A DNA stretch of 64,000 nt from Tachypleus tridentatus (GCF_004210375.1 NC_134829.1:26924034-26988033); one strand, 5' to 3'; counted from the first letter of the stretch, positions 13,401 to 24,990 are shown. Notes: generated by a model not told the origin, from the letters alone. Numbers and translations: made by a program.

Positions 13401-16400
13401 CTTAACATACAAAAAAGGTGTAAAATTTGCACTATGTTATTATTTTACTGCTGTATATTTAATAGTACTATAATGTTATTGATGTAGGGGAATTATTATC
13501 TCAAATAAGCACTGTTCATGTACAATGGTGGGAAAAGTTCTGTATGTATTGACAGTGTGTTACTTTTACCATATACAGGATCACAAAACATCAAGATCTG
13601 TTTTGCTGTATGCAATTCTATGCTACCTTAGATAAGCATGAAGGAAGGACCTCTTATGACTTGCTAGAAAACTATTGAGAAAGGTGTCAGAATAAAAAGC
13701 TGTGTGATTAACTTAATTAATCAAAATTGCAATTTAAAGTGAATGATGTCTGGAAAATAATTAAAACTAGTGCTTCCAGTTATTACTCTTTTTTGACTAT
13801 TCCATGTAACCATGGTGGTTTACCACTGTTGTTTCTGGTTATTTCAAAGCAGTTAAGGCTTATCATTTAGTGTAACAATTGAAGAATGTAATCAACCAAT
13901 CAAGTGAATGTTACTAATTATTATTATTTTCAATTATTCAGGCTATCAAATTTCATGAGAATAATTAATTAGTTGTGTGTAGTCAGTTAATCAGCCTAAC
14001 AGTTAATTGCTTATCAAATTTCACTAATTGTCCAGCTTTAACATACATATATTTCAGTAAGGTAAGACGTAATCTAAAGGTAAGACTTTGATCACATGAG
14101 TGTTAGATTTGAAGGAGTCTAAAGATAGCCTGCTCTAATGATACCTTGTTCATAGTGTATGGGCTGTGGAGGTGGGCATCTATAATGATATCTTGTTTAA
14201 AATGTATGAGTTATGAAGATGGGTGAAGGGGTTGATCTTGCTTTCTGTGGAACTTGACAGAACTAAAAATTGATGGAAGTTATTCAGAATTATTTGTTAT
14301 TATTTACCAACATCTAGAATAGTTGTATTGATGGTGATATGTGTGCTTATTGTTAGCTCAAACATATTTAAACTTTAATGTGTAATCTGATGAGAAGGAT
14401 TACAGTGGGCTTCTTTTTGTTGATTGTATTCATAGTGAAAGAATAGTTTGAAGAACTAGAGTATGAGACATAACTTTTTGCAGTTGGATATGTGCCCTGT
14501 CATAAAGTGCAACAAACCATGTGAAATTTATTGTTTGTCATTTCTATTGACTTAGTGTTAAAATGTGTCAGTTTTCATATGTTGTACAGAGACACTGTTA
14601 AAGGACGCATTATTCAGAAACAGAATTGCTATGAAAACTAAGGGCTATTACTTTAAGATTAATAGCTAAGCCAAAAGTTAAGAAATTGTCTGAATGATAA
14701 ATGATCTGCCATCTGCTATTTTAGTTATAATTACATTAGTCTATCTTTTACTTAGTAAATATTCTCTGCTTCCTCTATTTTGTATTTAAATTTAATGTTA
14801 GTTTGACCTTAAACACCTCCTAAAGGTATAATGCAAAATCCTTAAAATATATGACTCTTTGTATATTTTATAATATGAAAATAAGTAGGTATGGTTCCTT
14901 TAATTATTACTGTTGGAACATGGTAACCAGACATCTTAGTTTTATCAGGACAGTCCCATTTTTTTGGTAGTTTGTTCTATTGTATAGAGAAAAGTTTTAT
15001 GACGGATTATATGAATTATTTATTTCAACTTATTTATTATACATGTGGGAGACACATAAAAGCTAATGAAAGCATAAAAAGATATTGGCTGAAAACTGCA
15101 TCCTTTCTAAAATCAGTCTTATCAGAGATATTAGGTGGTTAGTGCCTATTTAGGACATGGACCAGCATTAAGAGAACTAGAAAAAAACACTGCCCTAAGG
15201 GCAGCTGTTTGTACTAGTAATTACTAATTGTAGTATTAACACCTCATTAAAAACTAATGAAAGGTAAACATCTTTCAGAAGAAAAAAATTCTTGGAAGTA
15301 CTGCATTGGAAACGTGTGTGGATTGTGCTCTTAAATCATATGTAACTTATTACATCAAAATGGTTCAATGTAGAGAGCTCAAAATTTTCATATATTTCAT
15401 TAATGTAATCTGTAGTGTTTTTGTATATTGAAAGTGGTACCATTTATTGAAAAAAAATAATAGTTTTAAGAACTCAAGTTTCTCGGTACTTATTTAAAAT
15501 TTGAATCAAAAAGATATAATCAAACCCTCATGTACAGTCCTAGTGGGTGTAATGTTACTGTTGTGAGGAGTGTACTTTTAATTAGAATTGTGTTCTAATA
15601 TAAAAGCATGCTTGTTGCATATACTGTAGTTAGTTTTCTGATTGTTTGAATTTTGAATACCCAAAGTGGTAATTTTTTTTATTTTGGATGTTTGTTTGTG
15701 GTGCCATTCAGTAGATGGTACAGGAGTTATAGTTACATAGATACTGACATGCACAATGTGCACATTTTAGTAAGATTCTTTAGCCATACAGAATTTTTAG
15801 AATAATTTTTGTCATTGAGACTATAATAGATTTGGGACCATGTTGCCAATAGATGTAATACTAGTCATAAACCTCAAGCTCCATTAGTTTCATTTAAAAA
15901 TTCCTTGGCCCATAAGTTATTTATGGAAATGAAACAAGATGATTTTGTGTTAGTAAAGAGTCAATTAATTAGTACATTTCAAACACAGTTGTGCTGAGTA
16001 TTAATGGTGCTTTTATTTTGTTTTGTTTGTCATTAAGTTTATAGAGATATTATAAAGTCATTGCCTATGTAAGATCATAAAATTATAGTAGAAGTCATTG
16101 TAAAGAAACTCAATAACTGTTGGTTTTATATGGTAGACATTCTTTTCTCGGGCATGACAGATATAGGACTTACACTCTTGAGTTTTATCATATCTTATTT
16201 AAATGCACTTACCAAATATAATGAGTTATATTGAAAAAATTAAAATAAGACTTTTAGGACAGAAGTAATGGCAGAAGTTTTAAAATAATTCCTTTTGTTG
16301 AGGCATGGATTGTATATTTTTTCCACTTGATAATAAGGTCTCGCAAACGTACGTGTGATGATTATGTGACGTCAAATAAATTATGTTTGTTTAGTTATAG

Positions 16401-19400
16401 TACAGTTGCGTATGGTATTTAATGTTTTTCCTTGTTCGTCTAATGATTTTTCAGCTTGAAATTGTCACATTCAGTGATTTCTGTTGATACTTTATAATTG
16501 GAAGTCTGAGGCTGTTTTACACAATATTTGTTGGCTTTTGATATCGGAAATAAGAATCCCCCTTCTTTCAAACACTCTGCACAACAACCTGTAAATATTG
16601 CATTGCTTACAGTTGGTAGTGTATTTCCTTAAAATCAGAAATGCCAACTGAAAGGTTTTTGCTTCTTATAGTAAAGATGACAGAAACTATGTAACAAATA
16701 AATAATGCTAGAAAAAAAAACATTTTTTATAAATGCATTACTCTTGTCACAGCATCTAAAAGCAGAAGATCTAGAGCTATGCAAATCAAGTGCTTATTAG
16801 TAATATTGGGCCCTAGGTTACTGATAGTTACAGGTTTGGGTATGTGGAGTGTAAGAAAGGAAGGTTGATAAAACATGTATATGTACGTATACAATCTACA
16901 TTAATATTATTATGTACGTAGTACAGCTTTATTATTGTTTTGGTATGTTTGATTTCTCAATTTTTTTATTTCTTCTACCAAGGTAATCACATTTTAAGGA
17001 TGTGGAATATGAGGTATATTAAATCAGTAATTTATTAATTTGTAATAATCATATACTAAAATGAAAATTTATTAAGTTGTGATTTAATGTTTACCTTGTA
17101 TATTTTGTACAGTAATTATGTAGTATCTTTTTGTTTAGTTATAAATTTCAAGAGCTTTTAAATAAAGAAGAGAAGAAACAGCAAATAAAAAATGAACACA
17201 TTTGTCCACACTGTGGATCAGTTTGGTTTCCTGGAAGTCATGTGGTCAGAATCAAACCTCGTCCCAAGTTGACAAAACATCTTCGGAAGCTTTTGAAAAA
17301 AGACAGAGATAATCCTGAAAGCATTAAATTAAAAGACAGAAGACACCTTGACTCTTTCAGAAAGAGCACAAACAAAATAGTAAGTCTTGCATATTTCTCA
17401 TTGTTTCGTATTGTCGGCTTATTAAACAAATTATGTTACATGAAATTTCTGCAAGGATCTTTATTTATCTGGTACTCAATTTTCTTGGGGCTGTTTTTCA
17501 CATGTAGGACATCGATCAACACCTTTCTATAGTGGATTATAGCTTAATTAATGTATATATTAAATGACTGTGTTCTGAAATACACAAATAATCTGTTAGG
17601 AGAGGCTGTTTCTACAGAAGTACCTTGCTAGATTAGATGAATATTATGAAAATGGAAGCTGAAATGTAATATTATTTATTTAAACCACTTTTATGTGTAT
17701 GTGTTACTTCATTCTTATTCTGTGCTCAGATTATAACCCTTCAAAAATGATGGGAAACCACTGTTGAATTTTAACCAAAATTTTAGTATTTAATTAAGAC
17801 AACTTTGTCTGTACGTCCAAAATCAACCTACTCTTCACTTAGTTCTTCAAAATAATTCTTTAATCACCCCATTTTTAGTAGAAACTACACAGAAAAATGA
17901 TATATCAGAAACAAACGTGTGCATTCTGAAAGTTACTTTAAATAGCACTTTAGAGCCTTTTCACTGTATTCTAAGTCAAGAAGTACAGGGTGTTCAGAAA
18001 GTTGCTGTGCACTTATATATTTATCAACAGACTTGTTTCAATACAGAATACAGGAGGTAAATATGAGTGACAATTATAAATAATGTTGGCATCAATACAG
18101 GCTTGGATCATTTTGTTTCTAAACACCGCTATCAGTTGCTGGCTTGAAATAGACTGAATAGACATATGATTACAAAACTGCATCATGTGTAGAAAACAAT
18201 GTGCAGACGATCTGACACAAATTTTCTTCTCTTTTCAACTGTACAAAGGATAAAAGATATTTTGTAGTAATAAACATTTATTGTTCTTTATGTTTTAAAA
18301 CCAAGTAGGTATAATATATGTGTTAAAATACCAAATGAACATTTATTAATATTAATTGATAGGGTTTGACCTTTTGATTCCAAAACTGTAATGAAAACTC
18401 TTAATTAATTAAGAGATGACAGAACTCTGAGCTAAAGGTTTGTACTTTAAAAAACAAAAGCAAAAAAAAAACACTCAAAGCCATTCTGTGAGCTGCTATA
18501 ACACTGCTAATAAATAATAAAAATAAACCTTTTGAAGAAATCAGCATGAATATTGAGCATTATAGTTGACCTGAGAACAATCATGTGATAGTTTTTGAGC
18601 ATTATAAAAATATGAGCATGACAAAGGAAATAAACCTGTTATACTTTTTGATTAAATATATCACATTAGTTGATATTTTTATGCATTTTGAATTCTTAAG
18701 CTGCAGGAATGTTGTACGTAACAGCATCAGTTGATGGTAGTTGCCACTTAAGGGTTAATGTAATAAAAGACATTTAAAAACATTGATTATCATTTTGTCA
18801 TTCAGAAACTATCTGTGCTATGGTACACCTGGATATTTTTGAAAACTATTTTATCATAATATCCTGATTATAAAATAGAAAAAGTTTAGAATAATTTTTT
18901 TGGTACACATTGCATTTCTCAAAAGTCCTCCTGAAAATGGGATCTTTATTTTAACTTTATGCTAGGAACTTCATGATGTAAGACGATACATGTGCTAATG
19001 ATATTAGTTTGCTTTAAATATAAATTTGACCCAGTATGGCCAGGTGGTTAAGGCACTCGACCCATAATCTGAGGGTTCTGGGTTCGAATCCCTGTTGCAC
19101 CAAACATGCTTATCCTTTCAGCCATGGGAGTATTATGATGTGACGGTCAATTCCACTATTTGTTGGTAAAAGAGTAGCCCAAGAGTTGGTGGTGGGTGAT
19201 GATGACAAGTTGCCTTCCCTCTAGTCTTACACTGCTAAATTAGGGATGGCTAGCACAGACAGCCCTTGTGAAGCTTTGCGCGAAATTCAAACCAAACCAA
19301 ATATGAATCTGTAGGAATTTGCAGCATTTACTAGCATGCTTTCTTGAATACAAAATATTTTAATATATAAAAGTTGTTTAAAATGCTCACTGAGCTGTTT

Positions 19401-22400
19401 CACATTAAATCAGTTTTGTTTAGCACTTGAAATTTATTTTGATTAAATTCTTGTTTAATTGCCTTTTAAATTTAGTTCCTTATCAAACACTTTGTTTTGC
19501 ATCAAGTTTACTATGCATTTTTTATTCTAAAACTGTACTTCTGTGCTTTACCTAATTGTGACTAAAGCAATTACAAGACCAGTTCTGTTTGTCTACAAAC
19601 ATTTTTAAAAATGTTAACCAGTGATTGTGGTATTTTTTTATGGTATCATCATTAACAGGTTGTTCATTGTTTGAGTTGTAAGAAAACAACTAGTAGGAAT
19701 GGTGGACGAAAACCTGTTATCCCACAACATTTTCTTGAACGAAGACAAATTTGTTCTACACCACATTTAAAAAAGTCTAAACGAAAACGGAAAGATATCA
19801 ATGCTGGACTGAACCTTTCATCACTTTCTCCTTATGAAAGGTAAAAAAAAATTTTACATATGTTACTTTCTAATTCTTATACGTATCTTTTCAGCTATTG
19901 AAAAAAATCTGTAAACAAACTCGTTGGTAAATTTTAAGGTTGACGTGAAATTTTAAAGGTTTTTTTTTTCACTAACAACTGTAATATCCACTAACTTACT
20001 ATCTGAATTCTACAGCATAGTATTTGACAAAATTTGGCATGATTCTGAGATGGTGGTCAGAATAAAGTTTATCAGAAATTTAAAAAGAACATCTGTCTAC
20101 ATTTCTCTTCACACAATCAACTCTTTGGGGAACTATGATGACTAGATAGTATTTTGTGATTCTGTGAAACAGAGCAGTAGTTATTTTTAGGGGCCAGTAT
20201 GACCTCTTTCTCCTCATCTTCAAATATTTAATTGTCAGATTTCAAGTTCACTGGTTTGTCTTTCAGTACCATTAACAAAGTTGTATTGTGCACTTTGTAG
20301 ACACAGTTAAGCCATAAGAATGACTGTTGGAAGTGAGTGATATTGACTGGTTACTGTCCCTTTATCCTGTACCTTCAGAATTAAGAACAACTAATACAGA
20401 TAATGAATAACAGATAAACACCAACTATTAAGACAGGGTTAGATTCTGAAAGTCGTGAACACAACAGTTTTGTATCAAAAGAAACTATCAGAATACTTGT
20501 GTATTCCTAAAATAAATCAGAATATTTTCATTATATTTCTGACTTATATTAATATATGGACATTTCTTCATTTCTAATTTTCAACTAATAGTGAAAAATT
20601 AACATCGTAAGAGTAAGAATATTATCATCATTGGGTAAAGTGCTACAAACCATAAACTGTAAACTAATGTTCTGTTGTACAATATGAAATAATTTCACAT
20701 GCTTTAAGAGTTTTAAAATCAAGAAATCATACATGTGTCAGTAACCATTTCATAGGACCTCATCTCTCACAAGGTGAGCATCAGCTGAACCCAGTAATTA
20801 ATCAGTGGATGTACAATGAAATAGTATGCATTGTAATACCAATACTGATTGACTCAAAAGCAACCAGATGTTTAAGAGAATTAAAAAAGATACATACATA
20901 TTACAACTGGAATATCTGTATTATTACCAGTAATAACATTATTCTTAGCCTGAGGAGTTAAAAAAAGTGTTGATATTACAGCACCATAGGTACAGTGACC
21001 TGTTCTTGTTTATTTATTTGTTATTTAATAGTAAGAAATATATACAATTCATTCTGGGTTATATAGAGGAGCTTGGATTACTGTCTAGTATCGAAACACT
21101 TCCTCTAGGCTTAGGTTTAGGCCTATGAGCAATGTATCCTTTGACCTAGAGATGTAGGGTGAAACTTTGAGACTTATTTTGGGGAAAAAGTAACATCTTT
21201 GATGCCAGGAAATACAGTAATTTTCTCTACATTGTTGATTGTCAAACTCACCAATTTATATTTCTCAATTAAAATTTGTTTTAATTACAGGGAGAATGAA
21301 AATAAATTCCACAAATGCCAAAGTGTTTGTTTTTTATTATTAAGAAAAGGTGAAACACAAGCTGTTTATCTAGTAAGAAGTGTTTCTGTCTGTACTACCT
21401 TGTTGGACAAGATTTGTACTGGCTTGCTAAAATGCTTCTGTTAAATTGTCTTTATCAAGAAATTTTAAAATGTAGTCAAATGAAAAAAAACTTTTCATTA
21501 TTTTAAGGCATGTTTTTCAAAATTCAACATTGTATATGATGAGGTAGTTGAATCTTTTTTTTCAAACTCAAATACATAATTAGTCTGAATTGTTGATGTT
21601 GAAGTAAATTGTGTGACCAATTTGTCAAGAACTAACACACCATGTTACAGTGAAATATTTTAGGTTAGACCTAATTTTACTTGCATATTTATTCTCTTAA
21701 CTGGAACTCTTCTGAATAATATCATATTTGGACAGATAACAACGAAAGCTCATGTTTGTGTGTGTTTTCTTTTGTAAACTTCATTTGTGAGCATGTAACT
21801 GCATCATGATGTAACTATGTTCTGACCAGTTTTAAAATAATGTAGCTGCATTTCCTAAACATAAAATTCCAGTGTCTGTCAGCAGTCTAAGACTCTTCAA
21901 GTAAGGAATAAACATAACATGGCTGAATAAGTACCTTAGTGAGATTGGCTGTGGGAAGGCAGCATTGCTTTATTATGCAAGTTAGTCAAACTAGCATTAC
22001 ATTGGTTATCAGTCTGCAAGTGGGGCAGGTTGTTATCCCCTTACAGTATTTTGAGTTGTAGCACATGAACTGTTTATCCAATGCAAAGTCATCATCTACT
22101 ATGAATAGTGTTAAATATCACTTTTCCATAGTGTTAGCTTTACATTTTTTTCTACAAACTTTTCGATTTGTTAAACCATCAATCATGACATTGAAGAAGT
22201 AACATTAAAATTATTTCAAAACTGAAAGCATTTGTTTTATGCATATCTAATTAAACTTCATCTCTGGGAAGTCCATCTGATTTATTCTATTAAACTTGGT
22301 TCAGTCAGTTACTCAGTAAGTTTGCACTAGACAGACAAATCAAAATTTGTGGCAGGAAATTAGGCTTAATATCTTTCAAGCCTCAAAGAATATAAAGCCT

Positions 22401-23035
22401 AAAAGACAATCCAGGGTGCTCAGAAACTAAGTTTCTGTTTACCTAATGGATAGACAGGTGAAAACTCAGCTATTATATGTAGTGGTATGGTATTCAATCA
22501 GTAATTTATCAAAGTATGATCGGAGTATTTGGAATGAATCGAGATAGTGAGATATTTGTTTTATTCAAAAACTTTTTCTTCTTTTAGATAAATAACTTTA
22601 ATTAAATAAATGATGAATTATAGTGTAATATGAATTTTCTCTATTTAATGTTTCAACCCTGAATAACATGTAATTATTTATTTTTTATCTAGAAAATCAA
22701 CACTACTGACACCTGATGGCCAAATATCATCGTTTTTGTCTAGTTCTATTCTTTCAGTTGATAACTCTCCATCTACAAAATTATCCAGACCAAGTATATC
22801 TTCTAGTGAAACTTCACATGTCAGTTTATCAACACCAAAAAGTGACACAGACTCTCAAACCAGGACATGGTCCTCATTCTCAAATTCAAGCCCATCACCT
22901 GTGAAAAGTCCCTCTTTGTCATTAAAGAAAAATAAAAATAAGCATTTGCTTCTACAAAAGGTTCTTGAAAGAGAACGTAGAAAGACAGAAAGTAAAGGGA
23001 ACTTAAGTAATTTTTTAGCATCTTTGCATTACTAA
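1789..23035 (+). CDS. C18orf21-like: C18orf21/UPF0711-family protein (RNase MRP-associated type), four coding exons
   Basis: Coding exons 1789-1889, 17139-17379, 19659-19840 and 22693-23035 join in frame (101+241+182+343 = 867 nt, 288 residues plus stop). Intron phases are 2, 0 and 2 and all borders are GT-AG. The product has an N-terminal helix-like stretch, then a CPHC pair, the motif VRIKPRPKLT followed by a basic run, and a CLSC pair, so four cysteines could form one zinc ribbon. A Ser/Thr/Lys-rich middle follows, and the C-terminus ends NLSNFLASLHY. This order (CPYC, VRLKPKARLT, CKTC, FxxFLSSL near the end) is that of vertebrate C18orf21, which is about 220 residues long. As I recall, that family has been tied to RNase MRP and so to rRNA processing; the family match is what I see, the role is inherited from it. 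It is convergent with the RREB1-like gene. Confidence 0.85.
2129..2157. repeat. Trinucleotide microsatellite (ACT)n/(ATT)n
   Basis: A run of 'ctactactact' passes directly into 'attattattattatt'. It lies in intron 1. Confidence 0.85.
2790..3000 (-). mobile_element. Decayed CR1-like LINE fragment (reverse-transcriptase tail)
   Basis: The minus-strand frame reads LRSAHILSLENIKRKLNGDL then TEIYTIIQRIYRI. This matches the stretch that follows the RT domain in CR1-type elements (L..L..RR.RGDLIEVYKI..). Only about 60 codons are readable and no upstream RT motif is joined to it, so it is a 5'-truncated, decayed copy. Confidence 0.6.
4441..4473. repeat. (TA)n(CA)n microsatellite
   Basis: About 24 nt of alternating TA followed by 'cacacacaca', in intron 1. 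Confidence 0.9.
4615..5040 (+). mobile_element. Decayed CR1-like LINE 3' end
   Basis: With frameshifts, the plus strand shows REDLNEAHKIVWEISRIK, then DNQIRTHSFKI, then NDLPLVVFEVSILQMF. These appear in the order seen at the end of CR1-type ORF2 (RRDLIEVYKI, NRRTRGHSLKL, WNSLPEEVVEA..VNSFK). Several in-frame stops show it is dead. Orientation is opposite to the copies at 2.8 and 6.3-8.2 kb. Confidence 0.6.
6345..8230 (-). mobile_element. Decayed CR1-like LINE (reverse transcriptase to 3' end), split by a SINE
   Basis: Read on the minus strand, the stretch around 7440-7130 resembles RT motifs (FDSLKKLL.., WLTERK, DVTSG-like) with several stops. A frame at 7123-6782 then gives MTSLHKSLVWPHLKYCVQSW and DPYLIKDIELLEMV, close to the CR1 pattern LYKSLVRPHLEYCVQAWSPY..KDIELLEKVQ. 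After the SINE at 6648-6757 the same LINE resumes with FFNRVLGLWNGLHSDMVDAV and LREFKGSL. The order is collinear with CR1 ORF2 and many frame breaks mark it as inactive. From 7.4 to 8.2 kb the match is weaker. Confidence 0.7.
6648..6757 (+). mobile_element. Short tRNA-derived SINE, type C, nested in a LINE
   Basis: The sense strand has a tRNA-like head ('gctgatacagtggcaagtct'), a box-B/T-arm-like 'ggagttcaattctcc', and the tail 'cagatagcccgatgtggctt' ending near 'ataagaagacactc'. It is very similar to the copy at 32,214-32,338. It interrupts the minus-strand LINE, so it is younger than that element. Confidence 0.72.
8640..12600 (-). other. Strand-asymmetric stretch, possible decayed coding DNA on the minus strand
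   Basis: The plus strand is pyrimidine-rich for several kb, so the minus strand is Lys/Glu/Ser-coding in style. Minus-strand islands look coding-like but are broken by stops: one around 11.96-12.1 kb contains EGVSCPYCRENADQM, one around 10.5-10.6 kb contains SPKRPDSRGSFKSNSLS, one near 9.75 kb contains EIKVSMENSKAVGNHDAEH. I recognise no family. The 11,090-11,915 block sits inside it. It could be an old pseudogene or merely skewed base composition. Confidence 0.25.
11090..11915. repeat. Diverged ~0.8-kb duplicated block, copy B
   Basis: Second copy of the block at 1-910, same orientation, matching along its whole length ('aaaagttaattaaatg' at the left, 'tgaaatgaaacaaacat' and 'taataaatcc' at the right). 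The match stops near 11,915. It contains no clear reading frame. Confidence 0.6.
16367..16374. promoter_or_regulatory. CRE-like palindrome TGACGTCA
   Basis: A perfect TGACGTCA palindrome, the CREB/ATF site, lies about 770 bp upstream of exon 2. An 8-bp site can occur by chance, so an alternative promoter or enhancer here is only a possibility. Confidence 0.2.
17139..17379 (+). CDS. C18orf21-like: Exon 2 of the C18orf21-like gene
   Basis: The acceptor 'ttttgtttag' ends at 17138 and the donor is ATA|GTAAGT at 17380. It encodes YKFQELLNKEEKK, the first zinc pair CPHC, and HVVRIKPRPKLTKHLRKLLK followed by a Lys/Arg/Asp-rich segment. This is the most conserved part of the family. The open frame runs on past the donor only as intron read-through. 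Confidence 0.85.
17380..19658 (+). other. Intron 2 of the C18orf21-like gene
   Basis: GTAAGT donor; AG acceptor at 19657-19658. It holds one SINE (19028-19302). The rest, including 17,990-18,240 which begins 'cagggtgttcagaaagt' and may be a transposon end, is not confidently assigned. Confidence 0.6.
19028..19302 (+). mobile_element. tRNA-derived SINE, type A, nearly full length
   Basis: The tRNA-like head has an A-box region ('ggccaggtggttaaggcact') and B box 'gggttcgaatccc'. A central body follows ('aagagttggtggtgggtgat', 'ctctagtcttacactgctaa') and the end is 'gctttgcgcgaaattcaaac'. It is flanked by a near-perfect direct repeat (aaatataaatttg before, aaatatgaatctg after, 11 of 13 matching), the likely target-site duplication. 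Confidence 0.88.
19659..19840 (+). CDS. C18orf21-like: Exon 3 of the C18orf21-like gene
   Basis: The acceptor AG is at 19657-19658 and the donor AG|GTAAAA at 19841. It opens in phase 0 with VVHCLSCKKTTSRNG, giving the second zinc pair CLSC, then a basic stretch (KKSKRKRKD) that could act as a nuclear localisation signal. It leaves two bases for exon 4. Confidence 0.85.
19841..22692 (+). other. Intron 3 of the C18orf21-like gene
   Basis: AT-rich intron. I see no gene, SINE or tandem repeat in it; its short open frames show no coding features. Confidence 0.55.
22693..23035 (+). CDS. C18orf21-like: Exon 4 (last coding exon) of the C18orf21-like gene
   Basis: The acceptor 'tttttatctag' ends at 22692 and the split Arg codon is completed. 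The exon encodes a Ser/Thr-rich linker (SSSETSHVSLSTPKSDTDS), a short basic patch (LKKNKNKHLLLQKV), and the conserved end NLSNFLASLHY before TAA at 23033-23035. Vertebrate C18orf21 ends with a similar FRNFLSSL motif. The Ser-rich linker is longer than in vertebrates. Confidence 0.85.
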
Positions 23036-23055
23036 TGATAATAATAGATGGGAAA

Positions 23056-23114
23056 AATAAAACGCAGGAGAATCTGTTTTGTGCTGTATGTCAAAAACAC
23101 TGAAGACAAATAAA
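23056..23114 (+). terminator. Candidate polyadenylation signals
   Basis: AATAAA hexamers occur at 23056-23061 and 23109-23114, 21 and 74 nt after the stop codon. Both are well placed for a short 3' UTR. Confidence 0.5.
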
Positions 23115-24640
23115 GCTAAGTGACATTCATATATAATCAGGAGTGACTTGAGATTATTGTAATATCAGTTTGTATGAAGTAGCTGAAAATAATGGAAACA
23201 GAAGTGATCTGAAGTATTTGACTCGCATGCTTACTTTCAAATCTCTGTTGACACTGAATTTGCCTGAGTTTTTGCCATTCTAAGTATGGTATTTGTTTTT
23301 ACTTTAAAAGCATCCTTGAGTCACATTTGTTTGTTTAAATCTATTACAGAGAACTGTATATTTTTTATTTTCTCATTTAAAGTTAAAATACAACTAACAA
23401 GACTTTCCAAGCTATTAATTGTTAAAAAAAACACCAAAATGTTAACTAAGTGAAAACAATTGCTTGAAAATAGTGTTCAAAAGGCAGGTTTTATATGAAT
23501 GAAACATTGGTTCAAAATAATCAATGTTGAATTATCAGGTTTTACAAGTGCTTTTAATGCTGTACTCTTCTCTACTGAAATATAACTAAGTTTTCTTTAC
23601 TGGTGTCAGGTGACACACAGTAGTGTTACATGTTTGATTAAGTTTCAGCTCTTCCGTACAGTTAGATCCATTTCAAGAACCACTGTCCACATTCCTACTT
23701 CTTACAACAAACATTGATTATATAATTTAGAGCAATTTTTTCATTGCTATTTCATGTTCTAATTTACCATAGGAGATAAGAGGACAGGCATCAATATTGC
23801 CCTTATTTACTATTTATACATTTAGTAAGCTTAATGGATGGAAGGCTCATTTAAGTAACTATTTCTTTTTAACAGTTTAATTCAACAAGTGAGTTGAAAT
23901 AAAGTGATGAATTAGGCATCTCACATCTTAATTCTTTTGTAAGTTGATTTATGAAATGTTAGTAAGTATTTGAAGGAAAATATGCATATTTAACTAAAGA
24001 GTGCTAAGAACAGTTTCAATCTTTTCCCTCAGTTTATGCAGAACCTATAAAGAACAATATCCAGAGAGATAATATGGATAATAGAGTTACAGGAAAAACT
24101 AAAAATCCTCAAATCTTACTAATTTTTTGTTGTGTACAATAATAAGTTAATTATTGTAGACTCCCAAAATTACATAAATTACCATAAAATTCCAAAGTAA
24201 TAGCAGGAGGCAAAAAAGCTACTATTAAGAAATATCAATTCTGATTAGTAAATGTCCCAAATATGCTAAATACCACATCATAAAATATTCTGAAATTATT
24301 AAAAAATAAATAGTATTAATTCATAGTTATCATTAATAAATCTAATGATGTAAAGAGAAAATTAAAGATTTTATGACAAAAAAACAAAACACAATTTTAG
24401 TAATCTGTATTTCAGTATTCTTAAGGATAAAGGTAGCAGCATATCCAAATCCTTTAACAATTGTAGTAAACCAGTGATTTGTACCAGTAAATGTAAATAT
24501 TTTTATCATAAAAGATAATAGCATCACTATTTCTGTAGAATTTGGCAAATATATTTTCTATCCAATATAAAGAATACTTGTGAAGGGTAGCCTCTTAAAT
24601 GTCAATTATTTGTTTTTAATTTGAGTTTGGATATTATTGG
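23115..24640. other. Intergenic DNA, nothing recognised
   Basis: AT-rich sequence downstream of the C18orf21-like gene. Only short, composition-driven open frames are present. Confidence 0.5.
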
Positions 24641-24643
24641 ACA

Positions 24644-24990
24644 GTGGATGGACATAGCTTAGTGGTTAGCATTTTGGATTGTAAAACTGATGGTTTGTGG
24701 TTTGCATATTAATTTGTTTTTATTTGAGTTTGAACACTGTTGGACAGTAAGCAGGTATAGCCTAGTGGTCAGCATGCTGGGTAGTGAAACTGAGGGTCCA
24801 TTGTATTGTTTTGCACTTTGGTGTTGTAGAAGCATTTCAACAGTGATGGCTAAATCCAACTTTTTGATGAGAGTAAATCAAGAGTTAGCGGTGGATGCTG
24901 TTGACTAGCTCCCCTCTGGTCTTATCATTTGAAAACTAGGGACAGATATTGCAGATAGCTCTTGTATAGCTTTGCACAGATGGCTGAAAC
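24644..24990 (+). mobile_element. tRNA-derived SINE, type B, with a duplicated head
   Basis: Two successive copies of the same tRNA-like head occur ('acatagcttagtggttagca' near 24,654 and 'gtatagcctagtggtcagca' near 24,755). They are followed by a body that resembles type A: 'caagagttagcggtgg', 'tgactagctcccctctggtc', 'ctagggacag', 'gcagatagctcttgtatagc'. The head differs from type A while the body is related. It is old and diverged. Confidence 0.65.

Larger units (their letters stand above)
1890..17138 (+). other. 15.2-kb first intron of the C18orf21-like gene
   Basis: GT at 1890, AG at 17137-17138 after 'tctttttgtttag'. It contains three decayed CR1-like LINE pieces in both orientations, one short SINE nested in a LINE, two microsatellites and copy B of the duplicated block. 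From 8.6 to 12.6 kb the plus strand is noticeably pyrimidine-rich. In 5041-6339, 12,601-16,300 and most of 16,400-17,138 I see nothing recognisable. The size agrees with other large-genome chelicerates. Confidence 0.65.

Noticed and set aside
17985-18240. Possible transposon terminus beginning 'cagggtgttcagaaagt'
   Set aside because: It looks repeat-like, but I found no matching inverted end, coding remnant or target-site duplication.
22821-23021. Minus-strand 66-codon frame
   Set aside because: Antisense to the conserved last exon of the C18orf21-like gene.
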